Part shown: in pieces, positions 43,160 through 60,830 of the stretch
Layout: the number at the start of each line of letters is the position of its first letter
Numbering within the stretch: position 1 is the first letter of the stretch
Assembly: GCA_024349245.1 (NCBI GenBank)
Contig: JALDNG010000833.1
Span: 62,001-126,000 of the forward strand
Origin: Neodontobutis hainanensis
Lineage: Eukaryota > Chordata > Actinopteri > Gobiiformes > Odontobutidae
Direction of reading: 5' to 3'
Length of the DNA: 64,000 bases
Position numbers and translations under genes: made by a program
Notes under the pieces: model-generated
Seen by the model: the letters and a program-made list of their open reading frames with translations, nothing else
Told to the model about the DNA's origin: nothing
Database searches by the model: none

Positions 43160-44380
43160 CATGGACCTCCTCCGTGTAGGCCTCCACTGAGCCCCCAGGC
43201 GGAGCCAAATCAGGAAGAACATCTGTCAGCCGTGTGGCAATTATTTCCATTGCAGCTGCGCTCAAATTTTGTGTAGACACTACGAATTTGTCAGAATATG
43301 AGGGGAATGTGTAACTTATCTTGAATTCCACCAGTGAGTGATCTGAAACAGCAGATGAAAGAGAGGAGACGAAGAGATGGGAGACATCTGTCCCCCGAGC
43401 CAAAACAAGATCAAGATAGTTTCCACTAATGTGTGTGGGCTCATGAACAAACTGGTTGAAAGACATGGTCGCAAGCAGTGATTGAAATGCTCTGGCCAGA
43501 GGATCACACACCTTATTTAGATGAATATTAAAGTCACCAACTAGAAGGATATTATCAGCATGGGTTATTAAGTCCGAGAGGAAAACTCCAAACTCATCCA
43601 AGAAAGAAGAGTAGGGACCCAGAGGGCGATAGATTACAGCTAAATTTGTTGTCTGTTTATACACTTATTTGTTGTCTGTGTGTTGGTGTATCTGTGTACT
43701 GGCAGCTTATGTCACTAAAACAAATTCCTTGTATGCGCAAGCATACTTGGCAATAAAAACTCTTTCTGATTCTGATTCTGATAAAATGGCTTCCTTCCAT
43801 TTATTTGAGAAGAAATATGTTTGACGAATAACACTTCGAATGAGTTCAATTTTGGCTGTGATGATGTACCTGTAAAGCAAAATGCAGCTTTATAAATGGC
43901 TGCAACACCACCACCCAGTTTCAACGTGTGACCTACCTGTGCATACGCATAATCAGGGGGAGAGGCTTCATTTAGTGGCAGAGAAACATTGGGCCTAAGC
44001 CACGTTTCACAAAGACAAAGTAAATCCAAGCTATGAGAAGCAATAAGATCATTAATTAGGAGTGCTTTGGAGGATAGAGGCCGCACATTCAGGAGACCGA
44101 CCTTCTGTCTTGATGTAGAGCCTGCATTTGAAGGCTGGTCCAGTGGAGAGATAGTGACAGGAACAAGCTGTCGAGCTCTAACAGTTCTGCTGGGTTTAAA
44201 AAATTGCCTCCAAGTTATAATAACATGAGGACAGGCTGCTTTTGGGTCACTGACTCTGTGAGTTTTCAGGTGTGTTTGAGGACTAAATAAATTCATCATA
44301 TCTAACAGATTTAGGCAGTAGACATCAGGATAACACGGCCTAACCAGACAACTAAAAGCTTCTACATTATCCAGTTCCAC
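43160..44380 (-). pseudogene. L2 ORF2: endonuclease (interrupted copy)
   Basis: Minus-strand pieces 43715-44380 and 43128-43664 encode LLNVRPLSSKALLINDLIAS, LLCLCETWLRPNVSLPLNEA, AVIYRPLGPYSSFLDEF, ILLVGDFNIHLNK, HEPTHISGNYLDLVLARGTD and VSDHSLVEFKISYTFPS: the complete endonuclease core with its Glu, Asp-Asn and Asp-His residues. The two pieces are separated by the plus-strand LINE tail at 43640-43795. The fit is good enough to show that the nuclease was intact before those insertions. Confidence 0.8.
43640..43795 (+). mobile_element. LINE-type 3' tail insertion with CTGATT repeats
   Basis: Plus-strand sequence gcaagcatacttggcaataa followed by actctttctgattctgattctg, the TTGGCAATAAA...(CTGATT)n end of a fish LINE group. 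Only the extreme 3' end is present. It interrupts the L2 endonuclease on the opposite strand. Confidence 0.55.
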
Positions 44381-44399
44381 ACCCGCACTATCATGACTA

Positions 44400-44760
44400 G
44401 CAGGTTCTCTAATTCCTGCGACCTGCTGAGATTCCTTGTGTCAAATGCACCGAATGCACCTGTCTATATTACTAGACAAAATGGCAGCACCATGTCCAGT
44501 AGGATGCTAGGCCGTCTGCCCTCAGCAGGCCAGTTATCCACGAAACCATAACCTTTCTGACTACAATGCCGGGCCAGCCACCGGTTCATGAAAACTAATC
44601 TGATATACTGTTCATCACTACCCTTACGGGAGGGGCAATACAACTGAGAGCTGCTCAACATGGCTAACATCTGAAGTTCAGTCCATGATGACTGCATAGT
44701 ATTTTGCCCTCTTGACTTTCTCCACAATGGCATCAGCGATAGATTGTCCGATTAGTGCTA
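44400..44760 (-). pseudogene. L2 ORF1 esterase remnant
   Basis: The minus-strand frame at 44464-44733 has IRLVFMNRWLARHCSQKGYG, then FVDNW, then a damaged LLDMVLPFC region where the other copy (5236-5466) reads LLRADGLHPTGHGA. It is the C-terminal part of the SGNH-type ORF1 of this subfamily, with a deletion at the catalytic DGLH block. Confidence 0.5.
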
Positions 44761-44790
44761 TAAACTCACTTTGTATTCTGTGACTCAGAT

Positions 44791-45290
44791 ATTTATCAGA
44801 AATCTCTTTCTCCTGTATTCTCGAAGATGCTCCTTCATAAAGGGGTCAAATTGGGCCATTAACTCTACTTGCCACAAGAAGTTGCCATTGTCTGCCTACT
44901 TACCTGCCTTCCTACCCACTTACCTGCCTAGTTACCTGCCTGCTTCTTCTGTCCAGTTAAAGTCATCAGCTCTCTCTGGTTTCCAGCGCCAGCTTAAATA
45001 AAAGACACCTTTTTTGAGTTCAACCGTTTTGTCTGCTCTTATGTCCAACAATGTATATGGGGTGGGGGGGAGTACCTTTGACATGATCCTTCATGTAACA
45101 GGGACCTTTTAACTCTCTAAGCGGCAACATTGCTTAAATTCCACCAGATTCACACCATGTGCTTGTTTCTAGCCTACTAATATCATGTGTTGCCATTAAA
45201 AATTTTCGTAGAAGACTTCAATTGCGCCTTGCAGTGGAAGCAGCATTCTCTACATGCGAGCTGACAAATGCAAAAATGGCAAAGAAAAAA
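44791..45290. other. No gene recognised; short CCTGCCTA-type repeat at about 44890-44945
   Basis: A plus-strand frame (44771-45001) is open because of imperfect TTACCTGCC repeats. Otherwise unassigned. Confidence 0.4.
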
Positions 45291-45518
45291 TACATTTACA
45301 CATTTAGCTGACGCTTTTATCCAAAGCGACTTACATTGTTCTACAGTAATTACCAGTGTTACAGTCACTGGAGGCAAGGTGGGTTAAGTGTCTTGCCCAA
45401 GGACACAACGACAGTATGAACTGTGGGGACAGCGGGAATCGAACCACCTACCTTCCGGTTGAAAGACTACTGCTCTACCCACTGAGCTACTGCCGCCCAC
45501 ACTGAGCTACTGCCGCCC
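45291..45518 (-). mobile_element. tRNA-derived SINE with duplicated head
   Basis: Minus-strand SINE: GGGCGGCAGTAGCTCAGTG head, GGTTCGATTCCCGC B box, GTCCTTGGGCAAGACACTTA core and the AAGCGTCAGCTAAATGTGTA tail. The first 20 bp (complement of cactgagctactgccgccca) occur twice in tandem at 45479-45518, a duplication of the A-box end. Confidence 0.8.
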
Positions 45519-45544
45519 AAAATACACCTGTGATGAACCTTTGC

Positions 45545-45990
45545 CCAACAGTGAAAGAACTGGAGGAAAACTAGTCACTCTGGCCGCTGTAGTGATGGTG
45601 AGGTTGGGAAGGAAGCCATGTGTTAGTAGCACCTGCTGCTTTATCTAGCAGAGGTCGGAGAGGGGGTACTTGCCATGGCCACGGTAGTGATGGGGAGGTG
45701 GGGAATAATACGGCTAACAGTGACAGCCGTGTGAGAAAAATATGTATTGTTTATCCTGGCACTTTATCCAGTAGAGGAGGGAGAGGCAGAGTTAAACATA
45801 GTCATTTATGCTATTTGGATGGATAAGAGATAACGCTTCTGCAACCAAATACCTAGTACATGCATATATTTCTCATATCTAATTCCATACATTTTACTAG
45901 TTATGGTATATAAAAATGTTATACTGTAGTTTACTAATGTTGCTTTACAAGTTACTGTTATTAATTATTTATTTTTGGAAAAAGACACAA
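45545..45990 (+). repeat. Unclassified interspersed repeat, copy 2
   Basis: Plus-strand counterpart of 7030-7570; see that entry. The first block is aactggaggaaaactagtca, the last is gttactgttattaattattt. No coding signal. Confidence 0.55.
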
Positions 45991-47039
45991 AAAAGACTGA
46001 ACCCCAAAAGAAGTCTCATTTAAATTTAAATGAATTTAAAAGCAGTGGCGGGCTTAGCAAATCTGGGGTCCTAGTCAAACTTTTGTGAAGGAACTCCTCT
46101 TGTCTGCCTTAATGTAACGGTAGGGCTTGAGGTTGAGGGATATTGTATCCTCTGTATACAGCAATACTTCAAACCTTAGCCAGCAAAATTAAATACTAGT
46201 TTGGTAGTTCTTTATTAATAAGAATTAATCACACATCACCAAATGAAAGCTATTTAATGATATTGTCAGACAGAGAGTCTGATGATTTGTGAATTGGGGC
46301 TTCTGGGGGTCCTTTCTCAGGAAATTTTTAGTATTTTTTTTTTTAATGAATTAATGAAGATTTTAGCAGCTACAGGGTGAGTAAATTTATAACTACAAAA
46401 CCATAGAATTGCCCCAGTTCTTTAATAACTGCATCTAAAGCACAAATAAGTGCTGTTTTTAATTATGATGTTTGGATTTGCAAAGTTATGGTTCATGACC
46501 ATAACTTAATATGACAACTCCTGATTTCTGTTCTTAAATAAATCTAATACTTTTAAAATTACAATACAATGTCTAATAATATACATTTAATATGAATAAA
46601 TAGACCAGCATTTTGATCAGGACATTTGTTATTTAAAGGAGCCTTTTAGCCTTTTCCAAGGTATGGCAGACAACCATATTTTGCAAGGCTGTTTTTTTCA
46701 TTAAGAAGCGCCAGAAGAGTTTGGGACAGACCCCAGTCACTGCAAAATGAGCAATTAACTCATCAAAATGTCACAGAAGGAGTTATGTTAAGGTAAACAT
46801 CCTGCAAAAGTGCTTCTATAAATGTGCAGATGTGTTTAAGGTCCAGGACAGGCCTGAAATAATGAGTCTGGAGACACTCTCAGTCTCCTCAATGTCAGCA
46901 CTGCTTAAATGTTATATGTATCTTTTTTCTTTGCTTTCTAAAGAAACAACAAACAATGTTTTAGTATTAAATTTTATAAATCGGTTAATTATCTTCGGCA
47001 AAATTGTATATTATATTGTAAAATAAAAAAGTTCACTCA
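45991..47039. other. No gene recognised
   Basis: AT-rich region upstream of the tmem231 promoter. A 64-codon frame at 46832-47026 has no motif. Confidence 0.45.
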
Positions 47040-47367
47040 CAATACTGTAGTAGATGGCGCATGCGCGCAGCGGCAGCTATGGAAACCGTCAGACGCTGAG
47101 CTCAAACATGGCGAGCATGAAACCTAAGCAGCCAGAAAGCTAACGTAAGTAGGCTCTTATTACGCGACAAGAGGCATGGAATGCTTGAAGATTCACGCTA
47201 TGTGATTGGCGACTGTTTTATTTTGTCGTAAGTTTTGTGTAATAGCACATGAACAGCATCGCAGTTAGCGGTTAGCATCGCTCTTAGCAGCAAATACCCG
47301 AGCTTAAACTAAGTGCAGAAATAGAGAAACAACGCTATTCTGTTTAAACATACACAATTAATGTATA
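47040..47367 (+). promoter_or_regulatory. Candidate tmem231 promoter and 5' untranslated region
   Basis: A perfect NRF1-type palindrome GCGCATGCGC lies at 47057-47066, in locally CpG-richer DNA. Next to it, 47073-47086 (GCAGCTATGGAAAC) matches 10 of 14 positions of the RFX X-box consensus, which is relevant because ciliary genes are often RFX targets. There is no TATA box. A short upstream frame (ATG at about 47107, MASMKPKQPES then stop) ends right at a GTAAGT donor-like site (about 47144). A candidate acceptor ctcttagcag ends at about 47290, so an untranslated first exon is possible. TSS position is inferred. Confidence 0.45.
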
Positions 47368-53244
<5,877 letters not shown>

Positions 53245-53420
53245 AGGCTCTTATAGCAGATATCAACACATTATTTCTACAGCGCCACACACCTCATTTA
53301 CTGCTGTATTTAGTTACAAAAATGTATATTTGTACACTTTGTAGGTTTATGAGAATTTGACATTATAGTTAATGTTGGTAAATACCTGGTATTACCTGGT
53401 AATTAGGAATGTTCTGACTG

Positions 53421-53426
53421 AATAAA
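53421..53426 (+). terminator. tmem231 polyadenylation signal
   Basis: AATAAA, within AATAAATAATGAG, 177 nt after the stop codon and the first such signal downstream. Confidence 0.7.
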
Positions 53427-53604
53427 TAATGAGTAGATTTTGACTTTTTCACTCGTGTCCTTTTTTATTTAACTTTATTTCACTTCTTTACAGTGTGTAC
53501 TCACATCCTCCAAGATATTTAGTGTGGTAAAGGGTAGAAGCTATAGTAATAGAACAAGGACTACCGCTTACCAACACACAGGTACTTAAGGGACTTTGTT
53601 CTTA

Positions 53605-53816
53605 ATTACATTTACATTACATTTATTCATTTAGCAGAATCTTTTATCCAAAGCGACTTACATTAAGTTTTAATTCACCAGTATTGAACACCACTGGGGG
53701 CAAGGAGGGTTAAGTGAACACACACACAACGAAAGTATGAACTGTGGGGAAAGCAGGAATCGAACCACCACTTCCGGTTGGCAGACAGCCGCTCTACCAC
53801 TTGGCCACTGCACCCC
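53605..53816 (-). mobile_element. tRNA-derived SINE, diverged
   Basis: Minus-strand copy of the SINE at 45291 and 50784: the tail AAGTCGCTTTGGATAAAAGA and (AAATGTAA)n end at the left, B-box-like GGTTCGATTCCTGC near 53755, and a damaged A box (ggccactgcacccc complement). More diverged than the other copies, so older. Confidence 0.75.
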
Positions 53817-55522
53817 AATTTAATAATTATTATTATAGATACTTGCTCACCTTTTAAACTGAAAAATGTACAATGTATGCAATCTAAACCATGCTTTAGG
53901 ATGCATTAGTTATTTTACAAATGTAAAAACTAAGCATATTAATTAACCGAGTGCTTAGATGGACACTCTCAGGATGGTCTGTGGTTACATTGGAAAGAGT
54001 GCAATGCCAGGTGCAAATCATAGTGAAAGATCTTGAATAACAGTCGGTTCTTAAAAAGAGATTCAGAGATTTAAAAAATGTGCAGACTCTCAGTGAAAAA
54101 TATAATTGTGGTGTGGTTTGGCCTGCTTAACTTTACCTAAACAAAGGGAAGGAAACCAGTATCAGAACTAAGAGTCATATGTGAAGGCTATATGTCATAT
54201 TCTTTCAGATCATGTTCTTTGCTTGAGATGACCACGTGACATCTGATTCCTCCAGATTCATGTGCATCACAGGTCCTGAAGGTCTGCTCTAGGCTTTTGC
54301 TGAATTTTGCTGAATTTCATGTATATGTCATATATATCAAATCATGGACACTGAGTTTACTACAGAGCAATTGTTTGGGGCTGTGAGGTTTCCATTGTGT
54401 GAAGGCTCACACTGGGCTTTGTGTTCAGAGCCCTCACACAGATGTGACAGGGCTCTGAACACATAGCCCTGTCACATCTGCTTTCTGTGCTGTCAACTTT
54501 CTGTGGTTATTTGATACTGTCCCACAGCAGCACACCAGGCTCTGCCCCTTCTTCCTGTTTCTCTCTGCTGCAGGACAGGAGACTGGCCAACATAGGAAAC
54601 GGCTGCATCCACTTCACTCTTATCTTTTTATAAGTGCACACTAATTCTTTGTAGGCTCAAGTCCATGTGCACCTCTTTGATCTTGGTGGGGTTTAGTTGG
54701 AGTTAATTGATTTTATCTCCCTCTAGAGATATTAGCTCAGCTCTTTTACCAGTTGATCTCAGAATTGATAAAGTGTCTTGGAATAAGAGACAAAACGTCT
54801 TTTTATTTGAATGGCACTTTACCACGTTGTATCTGGAAGTTTCTTTATTTGTGCAAGCTGGAACTGAACCAACCTACCATCACAGTGGAGTATATGGCTC
54901 CTTGGGGCGAGTCATTGGCTGGGCTTGATGCAGGCAGAGAAACATTTCACAACTATGGAAACATCACATAGCTGTCATACAATTACTACTTCTTTCTTTT
55001 TTTGAAATGAGCATGTTTGACTTTGACCTGGACAAAGACACTGTTACCGGCAGTGGATTTAGAATCATGCGGATTGTATTTTCTTTTCCCATCATTTGAA
55101 ATGGGCTGATTTGTTTGAAAGTTGATGGCAATTTGACCGCCACTATCCATGCAGATAATTTGTTATTATGACAATTCTGCAAATTAACGACCGACACCGA
55201 TGTTCTGTTGACAATATCATAACCGAGGAGTGGACATCCAAAGGGCCACTCATTCATGTTCTTCAATATTCCATTCATGTTCAGGATAGCTCAGGTTCAG
55301 AAGAACCCATTGAAGTTATAGAACTGTTAGTAATAACGTTTGAAGGATTTAACCTTTGGAATACCTGAATACCCAGCCTCACCCAGACTCTGCCTCCTGT
55401 GGCCCCCAATTAATTTGAGTTTGAGACCCCTGCTCTGGAGTTTCATTAGGCACTCTGTTCCAGGCTCACACCTGCCTGAGTCAGACAAGTTCCACACATT
55501 GTCCTTCAGTCCAGGTTCTTGT
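53817..55522. other. No gene recognised; contains overlapping palindromes at 54420-54480
   Basis: Intergenic sequence after tmem231. Open frames of 60-105 codons (54707-54928 plus, 54964-55278 minus) show no motifs. Confidence 0.45.
54420..54480. repeat. Two overlapping perfect inverted repeats
   Basis: Pair 1: TGTGTTCAGAGCCCT (54420-54434) with AGGGCTCTGAACACA (54449-54463). Pair 2: CAGATGTGACAGGGCT (54439-54454) with AGCCCTGTCACATCTG (54465-54480). The middle segment takes part in both, so the two hairpins exclude each other. Confidence 0.9.
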
Positions 55523-55865
55523 TAGCCTGGCTCCGCCCTCCTACGTACTTCCGCTCAATTTCATTTCGCTTTAGTACTTAGTCTGGGATCGCTGTATATT
55601 CTTAGGTTTCCAGAAATCAATTTTTTGTAGGACCAATCAGCGAACAGAGGGAGTGACTTGTTGTTTCCGGTCGGCTTCGGCGCATGACAGACGTCACGAC
55701 CACACGTTAGCGATTGGCTATGGCAGATCCTGAGACTCTGGGCAGATCCAATAGTTTTAAACTTCAACAGAGTTCCCGCATACAAGGAAATAAACGCTTG
55801 TCAATGGAGCGAGGCCAGACTCTCTGTACAAATGAAATGTACGAGAGTCTGGTAGAACCAGGCTA
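55523..55865 (-). mobile_element. 343-bp MITE, copy 2, 9-bp target duplication
   Basis: Inverted homologue of 40856-41196, from TAGCCTGGCTC to GAACCAGGCTA, flanked by GGTTCTTGT on both sides (55514-55522 and 55866-55874). Similarity to copy 1 runs across the whole length with scattered differences (for example actcctctgttcgctgattg against the complement of caatcagcgaacagagggag). Confidence 0.85.
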
Positions 55866-55897
55866 GGTTCTTGTCTGAGGTGAGCTGTTTTTGTCAG

Positions 55898-55962
55898 GGA
55901 TGCTGTTGGACCTGAGGGACCAGTTAGAAAACCAAATCACAACAAGCTGGATTTCGGAAATG
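55898..55962 (+). other. Possible isolated coding exon
   Basis: Flanked by ttttgtcag and gtgagt, this 65-nt segment can be read as MLLDLRDQLENQITTSWISE, which looks protein-like (amphipathic, acidic/amide-rich). I do not recognise the gene, and no partner exon was found nearby. Could be chance. Confidence 0.2.
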
Positions 55963-56559
55963 GTGAGTCTTTAAGGGTTAATTGAGGCTCACAGAATAAA
56001 ACCATTCCATTATGCTTTTAGCCTACATGTTCATTTCCAGATACTATACTGTCATAAGACTGTATAATCAGTCTCTGAAAACTAATCTGAAGTGAACAAC
56101 TAAATGTTCCAATGGGAATCTATACAGTAATTTGGATTTTCAAATCCTGTTTACTTACATTGGTGCAGTTAGGACAGACTTCTGAAACTGTTTTTCAAAA
56201 CTCTAGCGAAACTCCAACACAAATTCATAACTGCAACCTTTTCTGTGTCCATAACGGTGTACTACTACTTTACCATTCTTGGCTAGAGGAGGTCTGATGC
56301 AAAGGGTGCTGTCTCCAGAGCATGGCATGTCCCATACAATTGTCAGGAAAACTGGGTTGGGGCACCTTAGGAACACCCCTCTTTTATAGTAACCGGTAGG
56401 CCTACGTGGTTTCAACAGTAACACACAGATACTACAGCCACCGATCCCAGTAACTGACAGTCTTCTCTTTAACCGGTGCAACTATAGCCTAGTGCCTTTC
56501 CTTCACAACAAAACGACTTAGTCTGCCTTTGTGTAAGCTAAGAGCTGAATTTGTTCCGC

Positions 56560-56860
56560 CGCAGTTTCTCTGTGTCAGTGAGACTGGACTCGGGCATGAT
56601 TCAGCAGATGTTGTGCGCTTCTCAGGTTTTCTGCGACTCTGCCCCCACCCTATCAGCGCTAAGCAGCCCCGGCCCAGCCCACCGCTTGTTCATACGGATC
56701 CGCTGGCCACGTCTCAAACGGCGCTCAGTAGCCGTACGCAACGGACCGAGGCAGGAGTAGGGGACCGCGGGACGACTGAAGCAGACCCCGGTAAGTCGGA
56801 GAGACTCTGACATAGAGTTAACAGCTAGCCTACAGTTAGGTTAGCCTACTGCTCGTTCAC
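56560..56860 (+). promoter_or_regulatory. CpG-rich candidate promoter with first-exon donor
   Basis: Locally GC- and CpG-rich (cggatccgctggccacgtct, accgcgggacgactgaagca), in contrast to AT-rich surroundings, and ending in a strong donor CCCCG|GTAAGTCGG at 56791. It overlaps a plus-strand open frame (56529-56810) without recognised motif. It could be the first exon of a gene whose other exons lie far downstream or beyond this window. Confidence 0.4.
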
Positions 56861-59080
56861 GCGCGGGCACTTTTTTGTTATAATTATTAAAATAATCTGC
56901 AAAGCACACCAGTCACTTCAACTGGACGTTCTGTGCTTTAACCGCTTCACCGCCCTCGCCACGCTCACACAAGCCTAGTCTCTTACTCCAAAGAGAAAAA
57001 GGAACAGTTTCAAGTCCTGGGTTAGTCCCGGGTTAGTCCTGCTTCAGACAAGTTGGTCCTAACTTTGTCTCGTGCACAGTGCTTGTAGTCTACTGCTCAG
57101 TTAGTCGACTACTCCGGAGTCGTCAAGATTTGTAATTAAACTGTGGAATTACAACTGGAGGAATCCGTGATTGCAAGGTCTACATCAAACAAATTCCTAA
57201 CAACTCAGTCTTCTGGCAATACAGTATTGAATTGAGGAGTTCCATTAAGCTTTGATTAGCTCATTTTTAACCTGTTTGTACCTAAGTCAGCCCAGTCACA
57301 AATAACTGGCAGCAGCAAAGTACAACAGTATTTCCTTTAGGCCCAGATGTGATGCTCATTTATAACAAACCTAAATTGTGAAATTAATTTTAGAAAATTA
57401 ATTTCACTTTTTTTTTTTTTTCAGACAAGAAAATATGTATGATGTGAAACTGCCTTTGCCTTGGCCAAGGACAATGTTCTATACAGGACAAAAAAAATAA
57501 TTAAATAAATGTATTTCATATTTTCTGTCTCTTTTAAAGCCTGAATATATTCAGTGGAGCTGAAGCCATAGAAGAAAACATTCTGATCCCAGCTGTGATC
57601 TGAGAGCTTACCTCAAAATTACCATTATCATAGTTTGTATCAATGATATAAAGCTGTATTCTTTGAACATAAATAAAAGTGCATTGGGCTGATCTAGTGT
57701 GCTCTTAAATTCCCTTCAGAGAAGCACTAAACTAGAACTATATTCCATGCTTCATAAGAATGCACCCTCTGATTGGACCTAATTCAGCTCTCTAGAAACT
57801 ACAGCAAAGATCAGACTTGTTTTTCTATGGGATGTAGGCCTTGAGGTTTTATTAGATGGCATAGTCTTCATGTGTAATAAGCAAATGGCATAAGGCACCT
57901 TATTGACTAAAGATAAGCAGTCCTGTCTGTGTCACTGACTCTGCTGCTCAGAGGCTGCTAAAGACTACTACTTATTTAGTTTAGCCTGACCTTATTTTCA
58001 TTTATGGAGCTATGGCTTCATATTCCGCTGTAAAAACATCACTACAAATGGACAGAAATGCGCCAATTTCCTCTGTGAGCGTTGATCACTCTTTCACCGC
58101 TGTCTCTGTGGCTGTCTTTAGGCCCCGCCCCCGACACTGAGCCCAGAACAAACACCAGACACAAACAGAGAAATCTCTGTCACAGAATTGTTGGGTCAGT
58201 CAATTCAATGGTGGATCTGTTAGAGGGCCACCTACAGGCCACGGGGCCCTAAGCACCCGTTTGGTTTGCTTATAGGCTGAGCTGGTCCTGCTTGTATCAT
58301 TAATCAAATAAATGCTTTACATTAAGTCAGAGCTGCTGTTAGAGAAAACAACACCATATCAAACTTGCCAACTTATCAAATGACTCCGGTCTAATTACTT
58401 GGACGAAGGGAATTCTTTACTGACTTGTCTCATTTTCGTTTGTGTAAGCCATAGCTGCCTGCAAGTGCTTTGTAGTGAATGAAGCCAAACTAAGTGGAGT
58501 GCCTTGTTCTTGACAGTGTGAAGTGCCGCAGGCTGCTGTGCTCCAGGCACAGTGCAGCTGTGGGGGGCTGTGTCTGCTGACACTTATTGTGCCCAGGATA
58601 AATAAAGTACTCCACAGCTGCTCACACTGCTCTAGCTCAAACACACTCTGGTGCCTGTATTGTTCTATATCCATGCCAAGCTGACTCCGGGCCACATCTG
58701 GACTGCTCCTGACCAGAACACACATCTTTATCAAACTAAAGTGATAAAAGTGATGTGATAAATAAAGGACTTCAACAATGCTACATTAAGTATTACTAAA
58801 ACCATGTTTAAAACAGGACTAAGGACTATTCCAGGACTAAATCAGGAACAAACCTAGGGACTCTAAAAGAACACGGCTTAACTAAATGCATGTTGTAATA
58901 GATACAATATTTCACACACGACACCTGTGCACTAGCCTCAATTACTCATTTATGGCTGTGTTGCTCTCACACCAGACTCAGGGAACCTGAATGCTGCTTT
59001 GTGAAGTTTTTTGAGTTCTCAAACAGAGTGGACTGATGAAGAGCGTGGTAACTGTGTGTGGTGCTCATTGACGGTATAAG
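56861..59080. other. No gene recognised
   Basis: No supportable exon. A minus-strand frame at 58417-58734 (105 codons) has no motif. If the CpG-rich segment starts a gene, this would be its first intron. Confidence 0.35.
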
Positions 59081-60830
59081 AGCTGGACATAGCAAGCCCG
59101 CTTCCGGGTCTGTGCCTAATAGGAAGTAGGGTTGGCTCCATCAAGCATGACCCCCATTGACATCCATTGAAAAATCGGCGGCAATTACGAAGTGACTATT
59201 TTTCACAGTCATCATTCTAACGCAGCCGCCTTTCTTTGAACACATTCTTGTTATTCCCGTAATCGCTATTTTGATATTTGTCACATAACTCATACTATTA
59301 AGATTAATAACTGACCTATCAGCTGCCTACATTCTGCTATGTCGGCTACTTGTAGTTTTAAGCTGCTCTCGGTAAAATATATACCGGATATATATGAACA
59401 GAAGAGAGACCCGTGGAGGCCTAACTATTTTAAATAGGGGAAGTTTAAGCTTTTGGTTAGTCTTTGTTTTCCGAAGCTTTTTAGCCAGTCTGTCTTCATT
59501 TTTTGTTAATTAGTTTGTTTGTTGCTGCTGTTCATGAATGGTTAGCTTGCTGTTAGCTAAAAGCTAACGTTAACTGTGTTTAATTTAATTCAGCTGATTT
59601 AAATCAGTTTTTCATCGTACAACTGCACTAAATGAACCACGTTCCAGTTTCTAGGTGAGTACATTTTTGCATGTCTTAAAATACTGCTCAGAATATATAC
59701 ATTTGTTATACTTTTGTTAGCTGACCCGAAGGTGGCTGCTAAAGGCCTATTGCTCCACCGTTTTTACGATAGCATGATACACTGGATCAAACTTGGTAAT
59801 AATGTGATATACGGTCATATCTAACCTTCAATTTGTAAAGAAGAAGGATAAATGTCTCTTACTGAATAATTACTGTGTAGTTCGCAAACACAGTAAATGC
59901 ATTAATATAATCATAATAATATAAGCAAAAATTAGAAGTGGGCTTAATGTACTCTTTTACAAAGATCTGGGTTGTGTCATTTTGGTAAATACATTTGACA
60001 CGTGCCTGTTATATGAAAATAGATATTGTTCTCTCACAGATTTCCTAAAGGTGATGCTGTCAGTCTGAGGCTGATCAGAAGAAAGGCTCTTGTGGTGTGA
60101 GCACTTTGAAGAGGATATTCAGACAGGTGTGTGTTACATTACATTACACATTACATTAACCATTACACCTGCAATGCCCACCAGCCTCTGAGACTTTTTA
60201 CTCTAGAAAACACTTTCCTTTACAGTCATCCCTTAAACATTACTGTAGCTAAAGTGCGTTAGTTTTATATTTGGACATTTATCATCTGTAAATCATGACA
60301 GCAGTAGACAGGTAAATGTTTATGCCAGGGTTTTAACATGACAGACATTACCTCTAACCCAGGACAGTTCACATTAACTAAAGTATTATATTTAGGCAAA
60401 TGATAGTCCAAATCAAAGTCCACTATTTTCTGAAAAACAATTCTTACACACACAGTAACACACAGTGAGCTGGTGAATAAAATCTAAGATATGTGTTTTT
60501 TTTTGTTATTAACAGTACATCTCATGTTCAGAGGTGACCGGGCCCAACATCAAGACTTGTTTTAAACATAACTTTTTACTTTGTTCTCTGTTTTTGCAGA
60601 GCTCCTCTACAGTTACCTGTTTGCTGCTGCTTTTCTGTCGGCCCAGTCCAGTCAGGTCCAGTACTATCCAGTTATCGGTCTGCTGCTCTGTTCTTGGACA
60701 GTGTGTGTGTGCTCCTGGACAGTTGACATAGCCCAGCCTCGTCTTCCTTAGCTTCATCCGACATCACATCCTGGTCCATCTACAACTTTAGCGTTTTTTA
60801 AATAAACTTAAACAAAATAGAATCTCCGTT
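59081..60830. other. Unassigned region with exon-like signals
   Basis: Contains cgcttccgggtctgtgccta and a ccccattgacatccattgaa phrase at about 59100-59170 that look like part of a dispersed repeat, a gtttctag|gtgagtac site at about 59652, a ttttttgcag acceptor-like site at about 60600, and AATAAA at about 60801. A non-coding transcript is possible, but nothing ties these signals together. Confidence 0.25.

Larger units (their letters stand above)
40390..44790 (-). mobile_element. L2-type LINE with three insertions
   Basis: Minus-strand L2-group LINE of the same subfamily as 1975-2720/5102-6270. In minus order: esterase-type ORF1 remnant (44.7-44.4 kb), endonuclease (44.4-43.16 kb), RT (42.37-41.2 kb), C-terminal part (40.86-40.43 kb). 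It has been invaded by a MITE with a 9-bp target duplication (40856-41196), a tRNA-derived SINE (42785-43153) and a plus-strand LINE tail (about 43640-43795). Removing these restores the expected order of LINE domains. Confidence 0.8.

Noticed and set aside
42945..43276. Possible tRNA gene on the minus strand (A and B box present)
   Set aside because: The surrounding sequence is a SINE body found four times in the window; the tRNA-like part cannot fold as a proper tRNA beyond the promoter boxes as far as I can see.
58395..58734. 105-codon minus-strand frame
   Set aside because: No recognised domain, no clear splice or promoter context.
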